Below are positions 1-9,638 of a stretch of 64,000 nt of DNA, piece after piece. Both the position numbers and the translations under genes were made by a program. Within the stretch, counting starts at the first letter, position 1; the number at the start of each line of letters is the position of its first letter. The DNA is taken from NCBI RefSeq assembly GCF_900110345.1, contig NZ_FODJ01000009.1, positions 61,736 through 125,735 on the forward strand, in the 5' to 3' direction. The stretch is from Amphibacillus marinus (GTDB lineage: Bacteria; Bacillota; Bacilli; Bacillales; Amphibacillaceae). Below the pieces are notes generated by a model. That model had not been told where the DNA came from, did not search any database, and saw only the letters and a program-made list of their open reading frames with translations.

Positions 1-212
1 CCACCCGTCGGTTCATCTAAACGTAATATAGCACGCCCGGTGGTTGATTTACCACAACCAGACTCACCTACGATACTAACGGTTTCACCTTCATGAACAG
101 TAAAGGTTACACCATCTACCGCTTGAACGTTATTAACAGTACGTCCAAGCATTCCGCCTTTAATAGGAAAGTACTGTTTAAGATCAGTTACTTTTAACAG
201 CTCTTTAGCCAT
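1..212 (-). CDS. Oligopeptide/dipeptide ABC transporter ATP-binding protein, OppF/DppF type (partial, N-terminus only)
   Basis: The N-terminal ~70 residues of an ABC ATPase that runs off the left window edge. The protein starts [11 protein letters not shown], continues with an OppF-type YFPIKGG segment and shows a Walker A motif, GESGCGKST. As the second ATPase of a peptide importer it would energise uptake on the cytoplasmic face together with the preceding DppD. Its ATG overlaps the end of dppD by 8 bases (ATGGCTAA), so the two are translationally coupled and it is the last visible gene of the dppC-B-D-F operon. The family assignment is firm; the peptide specificity is not readable. Confidence 0.9.
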   Translation of the reverse strand, partial: MAKELLKVTDLKQYFPIKGGMLGRTVNNVQAVDGVTFTVHEGETVSIVGESGCGKSTTGRAILRLDEPTG

Positions 213-1239
213 TTACCTTCACCTCCGGATCGCCATCCCATTCATCTGTGTATATCCAACAACGAATTTGATTTCCATCTTCACTTTGTTCTAAGTCCGG
301 TAATTGCTCGACACAGATCTCACTTGCAAATGGACATCTTGGTGCAAAGCGACAGCCCTTAGGCATATTATCAGGACTTGGAACAGAACCTTTAATAACA
401 GTAAGCTCTTCATCACCTAAATCGATATCGTGACGTGGTAATGAATTTAATAAACCGACCGTATAGGGGTGCTTAGGGTTTTTGAATAGGTCAGCAACCT
501 TAGCATATTCAACAACCTTACCCATATACATAACAGCAACATAATCACATGTCTCAGCGACAACGCCAAGATCGTGTGTAATCATGACAATGGACATACC
601 TAAGCGCTGTTGAAGTTCCTTCATTAATTCAAGTATTTGTGCTTGAATAGTCACATCTAACGCAGTAGTAGGTTCATCGGCAATGAGTAGCTCAGGATCA
701 CACGCTAAGGCCATTGCGATCATTACCCGCTGTCTCATTCCGCCTGATAATTCATGAGGGTATTGTTTTACCCGTTGTTCTGGTGAGGGAATTCCCACCA
801 ACTTAAGCATATCAATTGAGCGAAGCATCGCTTCCTTCTTGCCAATGTTCTGGTGAATACGATAGGACTCACTAATTTGTTGTCCGACAGTATAAACAGG
901 ATTTAAAGAAGTCATTGGCTCTTGGAAAATCATTGAGATTTCATTTCCACGAACGCGTCTCATTTGTGCTTCAGACTTGTCGAGAAGATTCTCACCTTTA
1001 AATAAAATTTCTCCACCGATAATTTTACCTGGATTCTGAATCAGACGTAAAATAGACAGTGACGTAATACTTTTACCAGAGCCAGACTCCCCGACTATTC
1101 CAAGTGTCTTTCCTTTTGGAACAGCGAAGTTAACACCATCGACAGCTTTAACCTCGAACTTTTCAGTGAAAAATGATGTTTGTAAATTTCTAACTTCTAA
1201 AATCGGCTCTTCTTTGAGAATATCAGTTGGTTTAACCAT
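205..1239 (-). CDS. Oligopeptide/dipeptide ABC transporter ATP-binding protein, OppD/DppD type
   Basis: ABC ATPase of a peptide importer. Walker A GESGSGKS (about residue 50), signature LSGGMRQRV and Walker [13 protein letters not shown] are intact. The C-terminal oligopeptide-transporter extension with clustered cysteines ([10 protein letters not shown]...C) that is typical of OppD/DppD follows. The open frame also offers a GTG three codons upstream (1248), but the ATG at 1239 lies 8 bases after AAAAGGTG and is the better start. It works with the two permeases upstream and the ATPase that overlaps its 3' end. Whether the substrate is di- or oligopeptide, or nickel, cannot be told from the sequence. 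Confidence 0.93.
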   Translation of the reverse strand: MVKPTDILKEEPILEVRNLQTSFFTEKFEVKAVDGVNFAVPKGKTLGIVGESGSGKSITSLSILRLIQNPGKIIGGEILFKGENLLDKSEAQMRRVRGNEISMIFQEPMTSLNPVYTVGQQISESYRIHQNIGKKEAMLRSIDMLKLVGIPSPEQRVKQYPHELSGGMRQRVMIAMALACDPELLIADEPTTALDVTIQAQILELMKELQQRLGMSIVMITHDLGVVAETCDYVAVMYMGKVVEYAKVADLFKNPKHPYTVGLLNSLPRHDIDLGDEELTVIKGSVPSPDNMPKGCRFAPRCPFASEICVEQLPDLEQSEDGNQIRCWIYTDEWDGDPEVKVNG

Positions 1240-1270
1240 TGGTTTCACACCTTTTCTATTAAGAAGATTA

Positions 1271-2212
1271 TTAATTTAAATCGATACGTTTATTTAAGAA
1301 GCGATATAAAATATCAACAACAATATTGACAGAAACGAACATGAAGGCGAGCACTAAAACGCCACCTTGCATAATTGGGAAATCTCGTGCGCGTATGGCA
1401 TCAATCATAAACCGACCTAAACCATTAATCGCAAAAACTGACTCAGTCAGAACAGCACCACCTAATAGTGAGCCAAATTGTAAGCCTACAACAGTAACAA
1501 CAGGAATCATTGCATTTTTCAGTGCGTGACGATAAACGACGACACGCTCTTTAACACCTTTTGCTCGGGCTGTCCGAATGTAGTCTTGATCAATAACTTC
1601 GAGCATGCTAGAACGGGTCATTCTGGCAATAATAGCTGCACCAGCAACCCCAAGTGTAATGACGGGAAGTACTTGCTGTTGCCATGTTCCCCAGCCTGAT
1701 GCTGCGAAAATGCCAGTATTAAAACCGAATATATCTACTCCAATAGCAAGGTATTGAATGAGCATAATCCCTAACCAAAAATTAGGCATTGAGAGTCCGA
1801 ATAAGGCTACTAACATGATGAAAGTATCACCAAACGTATTGCGACGAACCGCTGCTAAGACGCCAGCAATTAATCCGATAAAAACAGAAAGAGCGGTGCT
1901 CATTGTAGCTAGTTCAACAGTAGGGCGGATTCGAATGGCAATCTCGTCTGAGACAGCACGTCCGCTCCTGACAGAGTTGCCTAAATCACCTTGTAATACT
2001 CCTGAGACATAATCAAAATATTGGACTGGAATCGGATCATTTAAACCAAGACGTTCTCTCATTAATTCTACTTGCTGTGGTGAAGCACTCTCCCCAGCCA
2101 TAATCTGCGCTGGATCACCAGGCACAAGGTGAATCATACTAAAGGTTAAAATGGTCACCCCGATTAATACAGGAATCGTCTGAACGAGTCGACGTATAAT
2201 AAAAGTAAACAA
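1271..2212 (-). CDS. Peptide ABC transporter permease, DppB/OppB type
   Basis: Integral membrane permease of 313 aa. It starts [21 protein letters not shown], the usual N-terminal helix of DppB/OppB, and keeps the family segment IHLVPGDPA. About six hydrophobic spans are visible, and the cytoplasmic coupling loop ([24 protein letters not shown]) contacts the ATPase. It follows dppC by 17 bases and precedes dppD by 31 bases on the same strand, so they form one operon. The order here is C before B, the reverse of the usual B-C order in opp/dpp operons. Confidence 0.93.
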   Translation of the reverse strand: MFTFIIRRLVQTIPVLIGVTILTFSMIHLVPGDPAQIMAGESASPQQVELMRERLGLNDPIPVQYFDYVSGVLQGDLGNSVRSGRAVSDEIAIRIRPTVELATMSTALSVFIGLIAGVLAAVRRNTFGDTFIMLVALFGLSMPNFWLGIMLIQYLAIGVDIFGFNTGIFAASGWGTWQQQVLPVITLGVAGAAIIARMTRSSMLEVIDQDYIRTARAKGVKERVVVYRHALKNAMIPVVTVVGLQFGSLLGGAVLTESVFAINGLGRFMIDAIRARDFPIMQGGVLVLAFMFVSVNIVVDILYRFLNKRIDLN

Positions 2213-2229
2213 TGTTAAGTCCCTCTTTT

Positions 2230-3126
2230 CTAGTTTTTCATTTTTGGATCTAGTGCATCACGTAAGCCATCACCAAATAAGTTAAAGGCAAGTACGACGA
2301 TAACAATAGCTACACCCGGAATAGTCGCCACATGTGCTGAATCATACATATAGGCACGTCCGTCACTTAGCATGGCACCCCATTCAGGCGTTGGTGGTTG
2401 TGCACCTAATCCAAGGAATGATAAGCCACTGGCAGTTAAGATTGAAGTGGCAACACTTAAGGTTGCTTGAACAATTAATGGTGATGTGACGTTTGGTAAA
2501 ATGTGCTTAAAGATTATTCGTGCATCTGAAGCACCTAACGAACGAATGGCGTCAATATACTCCAATTTTCGCACAGCAAGGGTAGAACCACGCACAATTC
2601 TAGCAAAAACAGGAACAGAGAAAATCCCTACTGCAATAATAACATTCACAATTGCTGGTCCAAGCACAGAGACAATCGCCATTGCCAACAGAATTCCTGG
2701 GAAAGCTAATAATATATCCATAAACCGCATAATAATCGTATCAATTCTACCACCGTAGTAACCGGCAATAATGCCAAGAAAAACACCAATGATCAGACCA
2801 ATAACAACTGATACAAAACCTACTTCTAAGGTGATACTCATACCATGAATAATTCGACTAAAGATATCCCGACCAAGGTGGTCTGTTCCAAGTAAATGCT
2901 CAGAGGATGGTAAAGCAAGTTTATTTATAACATTTTGTTCTCTAGGTCCATAGGGCGTAAAGTACGGCCCAACGTATGCAATTAAAATAAAAATGAGAAC
3001 CAGGCCCCCACCAATCATGGCAGAGTAACTTCTCCTTAATTTCTTCCAAACACTTGCTAGCTTGACGAAGCTAGGATTAGGTGCTGCTTTAGCTATCGCA
3101 GCGCCATTGTTAATTTCTTCCCTCAT
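2230..3126 (-). CDS. Peptide ABC transporter permease, DppC/OppC type
   Basis: Second permease of the importer, 298 aa. A hydrophilic N-terminal tail precedes a transmembrane span (SAMIGGGLVLIFILIAYVGPYF) followed by the DppC-type sequence HLLGTDHLGRDIFSR. The EAA coupling loop (ARIVRGSTLAVRKLEYIDAIRSLGA) is clear. It is the first gene of the minus-strand operon dppC-dppB-dppD-dppF and is read from the promoter at 3219-3246. The substrate-binding lipoprotein lies divergently on the other side of the 0.5 kb intergenic region. Confidence 0.93.
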   Translation of the reverse strand: MREEINNGAAIAKAAPNPSFVKLASVWKKLRRSYSAMIGGGLVLIFILIAYVGPYFTPYGPREQNVINKLALPSSEHLLGTDHLGRDIFSRIIHGMSITLEVGFVSVVIGLIIGVFLGIIAGYYGGRIDTIIMRFMDILLAFPGILLAMAIVSVLGPAIVNVIIAVGIFSVPVFARIVRGSTLAVRKLEYIDAIRSLGASDARIIFKHILPNVTSPLIVQATLSVATSILTASGLSFLGLGAQPPTPEWGAMLSDGRAYMYDSAHVATIPGVAIVIVVLAFNLFGDGLRDALDPKMKN

Positions 3127-3218
3127 ATCGAAAGTCCTTTCTCTGTGAAATATAAGTTTTTTTAATTACAGTGCTCATAAAATTAATTTCCACTTATAAT
3201 TATACATGCTAACAAGTA

Positions 3219-3246
3219 ATTATAACACGGTTTTTAATAGAAGCAA
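3219..3246 (-). promoter_or_regulatory. Predicted SigA promoter for the dppCBDF operon
   Basis: On the minus strand, TTGCTT (3246-3241), a 16-base spacer and TATAAT (3224-3219) read toward dppC, whose start is about 95 bases downstream. A second TATAAT-like hexamer lies nearby but has a poor -35. The rest of 3250-3540 is AT-rich, with no recognisable gene or riboswitch. Confidence 0.5.
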
Positions 3247-3542
3247 GTTATATTATATGGAAAAATGACCATTAAGAAAGCATGTGGTCAGAGCATTTAA
3301 CAAGAAACAAAAAAATACCAGATTGCGATTAATTAAAAGAAACTGATCTAGGTACAGTCGACTATTTTCCCATAAAACTCGACAGAAAGCAACAATAGAA
3401 CGAAATATCTAAATTTTAAAATTAGTTAAAATATTATAATAATTTAATCTAGAACTTTTAGCGTAATTAATTATCTCTACTAAATATATAGAACTTCTAG
3501 ATTAGAAAAAGAAGATTTATGAAGTTTTTAGATAATTTAGAC

Positions 3543-3571
3543 TTGTTTTATTAAATAAACTATTGTATATT
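3543..3571 (+). promoter_or_regulatory. Predicted SigA promoter for the peptide-binding lipoprotein
   Basis: TTGTTT (3543-3548), a 17-base spacer and TATATT (3566-3571). The gene start follows 52 bases later, behind the Shine-Dalgarno AAAGGGGAG (3605-3613). Confidence 0.55.
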
Positions 3572-3622
3572 TAAAAGAGTTTTTCACAAGCAATTGATAA
3601 AACAAAAGGGGAGTGTAAGAAA

Positions 3623-5239
3623 ATGAAACAATTAAAGAGATCATTTTTACTGTTGCTTATGCTTGTTGCGTCAGTTCTTTTTATCGCAGCATGTGGTGGT
3701 TCTGATGATGAGCCGACTGATGAGACAACACCTGAAGAAGAAGCTGGAGAAGAAACAACAGGAAGTGAGGGTGGCGATTTAATTATTGCTATTCCATCTG
3801 AAGCAGTATCACTTGATCCTCAAGGATCTAATGATACACCATCAAGTACTGTTGCTTATAACATTTATGAAGCACTTGTTATGCAAGATGAGAATTTAGA
3901 ACTTCAACCAGGTCTAGCTACTGAGTGGGATCGAGTTGACGATACAACTTGGGAATTCACACTTCGTGAAGGCGTAACTTTCCATGATGGTACTGAGTTT
4001 AATGCAGATGTAGTACAGAAAAACTTCGAACGTATTTTAGATGAAGCTGTTGCATCACCACGTTCATTCTTATACGATATGATTACAGAAATCATTGTTG
4101 TTGATGAATACACTGTTCAGTTTGTAACAGAGTATCCGTTTGCACCATTAGCTGCTCACTTAGCGCATAACGGTGGTGGAATCATTTCTAGTGATTTAAT
4201 TGATGAAGATTATGCGGCAATGGAAGCTGGTGAAAACCCTGGTTCAGTAATTAGTGCTAACCCAGTTGGAACTGGTCCATTTACATTTGATTACTGGAAT
4301 TCTGGTGATTCAATTGGTCTTGCAAGAAATGACAACTACTGGGGTGAGCCTGCCAAGCTTGATACAGTTACATTCAGAGTTGTTCCTGAGGAGTCTACTC
4401 GTCTTGCTGATTTAGAGACTGGTGCAATCCACATCTCTGATCAATTACGTCCATCTTCAATCTCTCGTATTGAAAATATGGATGGCTTCCATGTAAATGA
4501 TGAGCCTTCTGTAGCAATTAACTATATTGGCTTTAATGCACAGAAAGAACCTTTTGATAACAAGCTAGTACGTCAAGCGATTTCGATGGCAATTAATAAA
4601 GAAGGTATTATTGACGGTATTTATGAAGGAACTGGACGTCCGGCAATTAGCCCAGTTGCTCCTGAAGTTTATGGCTATGCAGATGATGTTGAAGGTTTAG
4701 GTTATGATGTTGATGAAGCGATAGCTCTTCTAGAAGAAGCTGGCTATCCAGACGGATTCAGCACAACTATTTGGACAAATGATAACCCAGATCGTGTTGA
4801 TATGGCTGTCTACGTTCAAAATGAACTTGAAGCAATTGGTATTGACGTAACGGTAGAAGAAGTTGAGTGGGGTGCGTTCTTAGAGAACACAGCTGCTGGT
4901 GAGCATGAAATGTTCATTCTTGGCTGGACAACAGTAACTGGTGATGCGGATTATGGATTATATCCATTGTTCCACTCAGAAAACTTCGGTCAAGCTGGTA
5001 ACCGTACGTTCTTCGCTACTGACGAATTAGATGATGTTTTAGTTCAAGCGCGTCGTGAAGCTGACGAAGAAACACGTCTTGGTTTATATCGTGATGTTCA
5101 AGAAATCCTAGTTGATGAAGCACCGATGCTTTATATTAACCATACGAGTTATTTACTTGCTGTTAGTGATGCTGTTCAAGGTTTATGGCAATCACCAACT
5201 GGTATCCACATCCTTAAAGATGTTACCTTAGCTCAATAA
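3623..5239 (+). CDS. Peptide ABC transporter substrate-binding lipoprotein (SBP family 5)
   Basis: Extracytoplasmic receptor of the peptide importer, 538 aa. A signal peptide (KRSFLLLLMLVASVLF) ends in the lipobox IAAC, so the mature protein would be lipid-anchored at Cys24. An acidic linker (DEPTDETTPEEEAGEE) follows, then the family 5 binding domain with typical segments such as EALVMQDENLELQPGLATEW and VGTGPF. It is transcribed divergently from dppCBDF, has its own promoter and ends at a strong terminator, so it is a single-gene unit. Its strongly acidic composition fits a protein exposed to a saline outside. The ligand cannot be inferred. Confidence 0.93.
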   Translation: MKQLKRSFLLLLMLVASVLFIAACGGSDDEPTDETTPEEEAGEETTGSEGGDLIIAIPSEAVSLDPQGSNDTPSSTVAYNIYEALVMQDENLELQPGLATEWDRVDDTTWEFTLREGVTFHDGTEFNADVVQKNFERILDEAVASPRSFLYDMITEIIVVDEYTVQFVTEYPFAPLAAHLAHNGGGIISSDLIDEDYAAMEAGENPGSVISANPVGTGPFTFDYWNSGDSIGLARNDNYWGEPAKLDTVTFRVVPEESTRLADLETGAIHISDQLRPSSISRIENMDGFHVNDEPSVAINYIGFNAQKEPFDNKLVRQAISMAINKEGIIDGIYEGTGRPAISPVAPEVYGYADDVEGLGYDVDEAIALLEEAGYPDGFSTTIWTNDNPDRVDMAVYVQNELEAIGIDVTVEEVEWGAFLENTAAGEHEMFILGWTTVTGDADYGLYPLFHSENFGQAGNRTFFATDELDDVLVQARREADEETRLGLYRDVQEILVDEAPMLYINHTSYLLAVSDAVQGLWQSPTGIHILKDVTLAQ

Positions 5240-5251
5240 TTTATAATGAAA

Positions 5252-5286
5252 AAACTTATCCCGCAATGTTGGGATAAGTTTTTTTG
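5252..5286 (+). terminator. Rho-independent terminator of the binding-protein gene
   Basis: Perfect 11-bp stem AAACTTATCCC / GGGATAAGTTT with an 8-base loop, followed by a T run. Confidence 0.9.
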
Positions 5287-5390
5287 TATTTTGAGATGAT
5301 TTAAAATAGTGGGATGCTCTGGTTCATTGTTTCTATCTACATAGTAAAACAAATTTAGACAATAGTTTACATATTATCAGAATAATTTGA

Positions 5391-5419
5391 TTGCAGTTAC
5401 TATGATTTAGTAGTATAGT
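5391..5419 (+). promoter_or_regulatory. Predicted SigA promoter for the GGDEF/EAL/PilZ gene
   Basis: TTGCAG (5391-5396), 17 bases, TATAGT (5414-5419). The AGGAGG Shine-Dalgarno at 5444-5449 follows shortly after. Confidence 0.6.
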
Positions 5420-5460
5420 GATACAAAAGTCACTAATAACAATAGGAGGATTGTAATGTT

Positions 5461-8034
5461 ATGAAGGGAATTAATGATAGAAAGCCCTTTTTAAGGAAGG
5501 TGATGCACAACCAATTAAATATCGATCGTTTATATTCTAATTTGTTGCGTAATGATGATAGAGTAGAGCCGAGCCTAAATGAATATTCATTATATGATCA
5601 CAAGCTTGGGATATGGTCCTATAACTTAATTGAAGAAACATTTCTTGTATCTGATCAATTTAAACGGATCTGTGGTATTGCAATAAACAAACCAATTAAG
5701 TTATCTGATTTTTTCGCCATGGTTATCCCCGAGGACGTAGATGAATTTAGGGCTTTCTTAAATTCTAATAATCAATTGACCTATCACAACTCTTTAAGAA
5801 TACATCATTCTAAGAGAATAACACTTATCCAAATAAGCGCAAAGCACATATGTGAAGGACCACATAAAGGAAGTGTAATGGGTTTTATCCTAAATAAAGA
5901 AGATCAGCTTTTTAATCACCAACAGTTCATTCATAATGGCATTGCTAAAACAGTTCCTTTGCATGCCTTTTCAGACAATACATTTTGGATCTACGACATT
6001 GAAGAAGATAAATTTCAATTCCTATCAGAAGCAATTGAAGATCTTCTACCATATAAAGTTCATTATATTTACCAGAATCCAGAGCTGTTGTTAAATCATT
6101 GTTCAAAAAAAGATTACATAAACTTTCAACAGGGTGTTACAGTTAGTAAAGAACATAACATAGGTAGTCATAATAAGCAGAGATGGGTCCGACACATCAT
6201 TATCCCTTACTTAGAGAAAGAGAAGCTGTTACGCCTATATGGTGTAATCGTAGACATTACAAACGAACGGGAGTTGAAGCAGCAAAAGTATTTCTTACAT
6301 TATCATGATTGGCTAACAAAACTTCCTAATCAAAAAAAACTTAATGAAAAACTTAATCAATTAATTATCCAACAAGAGAAATTTAATCTTTTTCATATTA
6401 AGTTAAACCGATTAGCAGTTATAAACGACTCACTTGGATACCAGATTGGTGATGCTGTGTTAATCAAGGTTACCGAAAGAATAAATAAGGTCAAACATAC
6501 GATATTTAATGCACGCTTAGCCAGCAATGAATTCGTATTAGTAAGTATCGGTGGGCATGAAGATGAGATCATTAACAAGTATGCTAAACAGATAATCGAG
6601 CTCATTAGTCGACCGATATTAATTGAAGGGCATCACATAAATATGAGTTCATTTATCGGTGTCGCATCCTATCCTAAGCATGGCAAGACCGTTATCCAAC
6701 TGTTAGATAACGCACATTATGCTTTAAATGAAGCCAAGAAACTTGGAAAAAATCGTTTTCAAGTCTTTTACCAGTCTCATAATATCAGTTCTTTTAAAAC
6801 GTATACGCTAGAACAAGATTTACAACAAGCAATTAGAAAAAATGAATTTATGCTCTTCTATCAGCCTAAAGTAAATGTAAAAACGGGTGAACTTGATTCA
6901 ATGGAGGCATTAATAAGATGGCAGCATAGCAGTTGGGGAGTTGTCTCTCCTGCTGAATTTATCCCCTTAGCGGAAGAGAATCATTTGATTAATGATATTA
7001 CCGATTGGGTAATTGCGCAAGTTGTATACCAACTCTATCTCTGGAAGAAGGATGGCCTCACATTATACCCAGTATCTATTAATATTCCGCCATCACGGTT
7101 TTTGAGTCCTAAAATTGTTGAAGTTATCGTACAGCAATTAGACAGCTATCATATTCCTGCGAAATACATTGAGTTAGAAATCACTGAACGAACATTAATT
7201 AAGGATGTTCATGCTGTACGGGAGACAATTAAAAAGCTTAAGCAAATTGGTGTCACCATTGCGTTAGATGATTTTGGGACGGGGTACTCTTCACTAAAAT
7301 ATTTGCGGACTTTTCAAATAGATGTATTAAAAATTGATCAATTATTTATTCGTAATATTGGACAAGCCAATCAGAAGGATGCGGCTATTATTTCAAGTAT
7401 TATTCATTTAGCTAAATCAATGGAAATGAAGGTTGTCGCTGAGGGAGTTGAAACTGCAGAGCAGTATCAATTCCTACATGAGATGAACTGTGGTCTAATT
7501 CAAGGCTACCTCTTTTCAAAGCCTGTTCCAGTTAATGAAATTAACTTAATTATGAATAAAGGCTATTTTGACATTCCAAACATATCAGAACAGCAAATCC
7601 CTACTCAAGAGCAGCGATCGTTCTTTCGATGTCAACTTCCACAGTTTTTAAAAGGAGAGCTAACCATTATCGAGCTCAATCAGCGCAGGGTAAACTTAGG
7701 GGTATCCAATGTTTTAATTGAGAATATTAGTATAGCGGGCTTGAAGTTTTTATCAACACTTAACTTGCCGGTCCAGAGTGATTTGAAGTTAGCTTTCCAA
7801 TTTACTTTGCTGGGTAAGAGCTTTTACTTTATAGGCAGAATTATTTGGCGGACAGAAACGTTATTTGACACTATTTACTATGGGGTTGAGTTTACCCAGA
7901 GCGAGGAACAGTTAAAGGAACGATTAGCTGTGACCTTACATAAGTTAACAAGCCAATTGTACAAAGACGAGATAATTAATATGGATAGCTTTATAACCGA
8001 GAACCCCCATGACTATTTGCAAAATAATAACTGA
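5461..8034 (+). CDS. Cyclic-di-GMP phosphodiesterase with PAS-like, degenerate GGDEF, EAL and PilZ domains
   Basis: A soluble 857 aa c-di-GMP protein without membrane spans. The N-terminal ~270 residues look like one or two PAS-type sensor domains. A GGDEF domain follows (DWLTKLPNQKKL near 285) whose signature reads SNEF near residue 353, so cyclase activity is unlikely. The EAL domain is intact: EALIRW near 482, then LEITERT, DDFGTGYSSLKYLR, LKIDQLFI and VVAEGVET. A C-terminal PilZ domain carries RSFFR (RxxxR, near 719) and NISIAG (near 755), so it should bind c-di-GMP. The likely job is c-di-GMP breakdown with product or substrate sensing. AGGAGG is 11 bases from this ATG but 6 bases from an ATG at 5456 that encodes only Met-Leu-stop. 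A third start, ATG 5503, has its own AAGGA, so the N-terminus is uncertain. Confidence 0.88.
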   Translation: MKGINDRKPFLRKVMHNQLNIDRLYSNLLRNDDRVEPSLNEYSLYDHKLGIWSYNLIEETFLVSDQFKRICGIAINKPIKLSDFFAMVIPEDVDEFRAFLNSNNQLTYHNSLRIHHSKRITLIQISAKHICEGPHKGSVMGFILNKEDQLFNHQQFIHNGIAKTVPLHAFSDNTFWIYDIEEDKFQFLSEAIEDLLPYKVHYIYQNPELLLNHCSKKDYINFQQGVTVSKEHNIGSHNKQRWVRHIIIPYLEKEKLLRLYGVIVDITNERELKQQKYFLHYHDWLTKLPNQKKLNEKLNQLIIQQEKFNLFHIKLNRLAVINDSLGYQIGDAVLIKVTERINKVKHTIFNARLASNEFVLVSIGGHEDEIINKYAKQIIELISRPILIEGHHINMSSFIGVASYPKHGKTVIQLLDNAHYALNEAKKLGKNRFQVFYQSHNISSFKTYTLEQDLQQAIRKNEFMLFYQPKVNVKTGELDSMEALIRWQHSSWGVVSPAEFIPLAEENHLINDITDWVIAQVVYQLYLWKKDGLTLYPVSINIPPSRFLSPKIVEVIVQQLDSYHIPAKYIELEITERTLIKDVHAVRETIKKLKQIGVTIALDDFGTGYSSLKYLRTFQIDVLKIDQLFIRNIGQANQKDAAIISSIIHLAKSMEMKVVAEGVETAEQYQFLHEMNCGLIQGYLFSKPVPVNEINLIMNKGYFDIPNISEQQIPTQEQRSFFRCQLPQFLKGELTIIELNQRRVNLGVSNVLIENISIAGLKFLSTLNLPVQSDLKLAFQFTLLGKSFYFIGRIIWRTETLFDTIYYGVEFTQSEEQLKERLAVTLHKLTSQLYKDEIINMDSFITENPHDYLQNNN

Positions 8035-8059
8035 CATATTATGTTATAGGTAGTACATA

Positions 8060-8094
8060 AAAACAGACAAGCATTGTATTTGCTTGTCTGTTTT
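8060..8094. terminator. Bidirectional terminator between the EAL gene and pfkA
   Basis: Fourteen-bp perfect stem AAAACAGACAAGCA / TGCTTGTCTGTTTT with a 7-base loop. The A and T tracts in the stem let it serve both convergent genes. Confidence 0.85.
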
Positions 8095-8098
8095 ACGC

Positions 8099-9061
8099 TT
8101 AAATAAGATCTTGAAAAATTTGATAAAGGTGATCATTAATGTTATTTTGCGCGGCAAAAATATCGTCAAATGGATGGTAAGTAATCTGATTGTTCTCAAT
8201 CCCAAGTGCAACACCGTGAATATCTTGCTTAACAAGCTCAATGACTTTGTGTCCCATTCTACTCGTAAACACACGATCAAAGGCACTTGGTGTACCACCA
8301 CGCTGAATATGTCCGAGTACGGTTGGACGGGTATCAAGTCCGGTTAAATCTTTAATTCGTTTAGCGACATCCTCTGCAGTGCCAGCTCCTTCAGCGACAA
8401 TGATGATGCTATGCGATTTACCACGATCAAAGCCTGCTTTAATACTACGCGCAATTGCTTCAATATCAGAATCAACCTCAGGGATTAAAATTGCGTCTAC
8501 ACCACTTGCAATACCAGCCTGTAAGGCAATGTCACCACAGTTTCTTCCCATTGCTTCAATTACACTAACACGTTCATGACTACTCATTGTGTCTCTCAGG
8601 TTTCCAATTGCGTCAGTTACAACATTTAAGGTTGTATCAAAGCCAATCGTGTAGTCAGTTAAAGGAATGTCGTTATCAATAGTTCCTGGTAAACCGTATG
8701 TTTTAATTCCATGGTGCATCAACGCACGAGCGCCTTGATAACTGCCATCGCCACCAATGACGACAACATAATCAATTTCACGCTCTTTTAAATGTGCAAT
8801 CGCTTTAGCTTGTCCCTCTGGAGTCTTAAAGGCTTCCGATCTTGCTGACTGTAGGAACGTTCCGCCTCGATACAAGATATCACTAACCTCTTTTGAACCA
8901 AGTGAGATAAAATCATTAGCCATGAGCCCTTTAAAGCCTCTCTTAATTCCATACATATCATAACCATTAGCTAAGCCAGTTCTGACGACGGCTCTAATTG
9001 CACTATTCATTCCTTGAGAGTCCCCGCCTGATGTTAAGACAGCTATTTTCTTCAAGGTCAT
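8099..9061 (-). CDS. pfkA: ATP-dependent 6-phosphofructokinase
   Basis: Phosphorylates fructose 6-phosphate to fructose 1,6-bisphosphate in glycolysis. The 320 aa length is normal for the bacterial allosteric enzyme. Visible family blocks are LTSGGDSQGMN (ATP site), VVIGGDGSYQGA, the catalytic GTIDNDIPLTDYTIGFDT, EAMGRNCGDIAL and HIQRGGTPSAFDR. The ATG at 9061 has GGGGAAGG just upstream; a GTG directly before it (9064) is a less likely start. In many Bacillota pfkA is followed by pykA, but here it stands alone and ends at a terminator shared with the convergent EAL gene. The first block has Gln where many homologues have Pro (GGDSPGMN). Confidence 0.97.
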   Translation of the reverse strand: MTLKKIAVLTSGGDSQGMNSAIRAVVRTGLANGYDMYGIKRGFKGLMANDFISLGSKEVSDILYRGGTFLQSARSEAFKTPEGQAKAIAHLKEREIDYVVVIGGDGSYQGARALMHHGIKTYGLPGTIDNDIPLTDYTIGFDTTLNVVTDAIGNLRDTMSSHERVSVIEAMGRNCGDIALQAGIASGVDAILIPEVDSDIEAIARSIKAGFDRGKSHSIIIVAEGAGTAEDVAKRIKDLTGLDTRPTVLGHIQRGGTPSAFDRVFTSRMGHKVIELVKQDIHGVALGIENNQITYHPFDDIFAAQNNINDHLYQIFQDLI

Positions 9062-9275
9062 CACCTTCCCCTTTAAATGTTTATCTTTAATTTGTTGTCT
9101 TGCTTTATTTTTTTTAGTATATCATAAAAAACTTCTGTTGACATAAGAACAAGTCAGAAAAAAATGAGCTCAAAACCGAGTGATTACCTGTTGATAACGC
9201 CATAATAGCACGCGTATATACTTTAATTAATTTCAAATTTATGTTAGTTTAAAGGAGAAAGGAGGTTCCGAAAAA

Positions 9276-9548
9276 ATGGGTTTTATGCTTGCGATTATAG
9301 TTGGTCTTGCTTTACCGTTGCTCCTATTCTACGCAGGCACGTATCTTCTCATTCGCCAGTTTAGAAAAAGGAGACAAGTTAGTATGGTTCTCATACTTGC
9401 AAATGTAGCAATAGTGGTCCATTTCTGGTCGTTAATTGTGGCGGGTGGTTGGCAAGCTCTAGGTGTAATGGTGTATGTCTATCTAGTTGTTGGTACCTGT
9501 TGGTTGAGCTATGCCATTAAGCATAAACTATACCTAAAGCGCAGGTAG
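9276..9548 (+). CDS. Small membrane protein of unknown function
   Basis: A 90 aa protein with three hydrophobic segments (about residues 3-25, 36-55 and 60-80) separated by short basic loops (RQFRKRRQ) and ending KHKLYLKRR, which places the C-terminus inside by the positive-inside rule. A strong AAAGGAGG ribosome site 10 bases upstream supports the start. No catalytic motif is visible and I do not recognise the family. It lies between pfkA (divergent) and the small alarmone synthetase (same strand, 57-90 bases downstream), so co-transcription with the latter is possible. Confidence 0.7.
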   Translation: MGFMLAIIVGLALPLLLFYAGTYLLIRQFRKRRQVSMVLILANVAIVVHFWSLIVAGGWQALGVMVYVYLVVGTCWLSYAIKHKLYLKRR

Positions 9549-9638
9549 ATTAAAACGTTATTGCTAGCTAATTGCTTAGTCACTGTGCTAATATGGCATT
9601 GAGTAGTGACTACCTTGAAGGAGCGACAATTTCGTACA

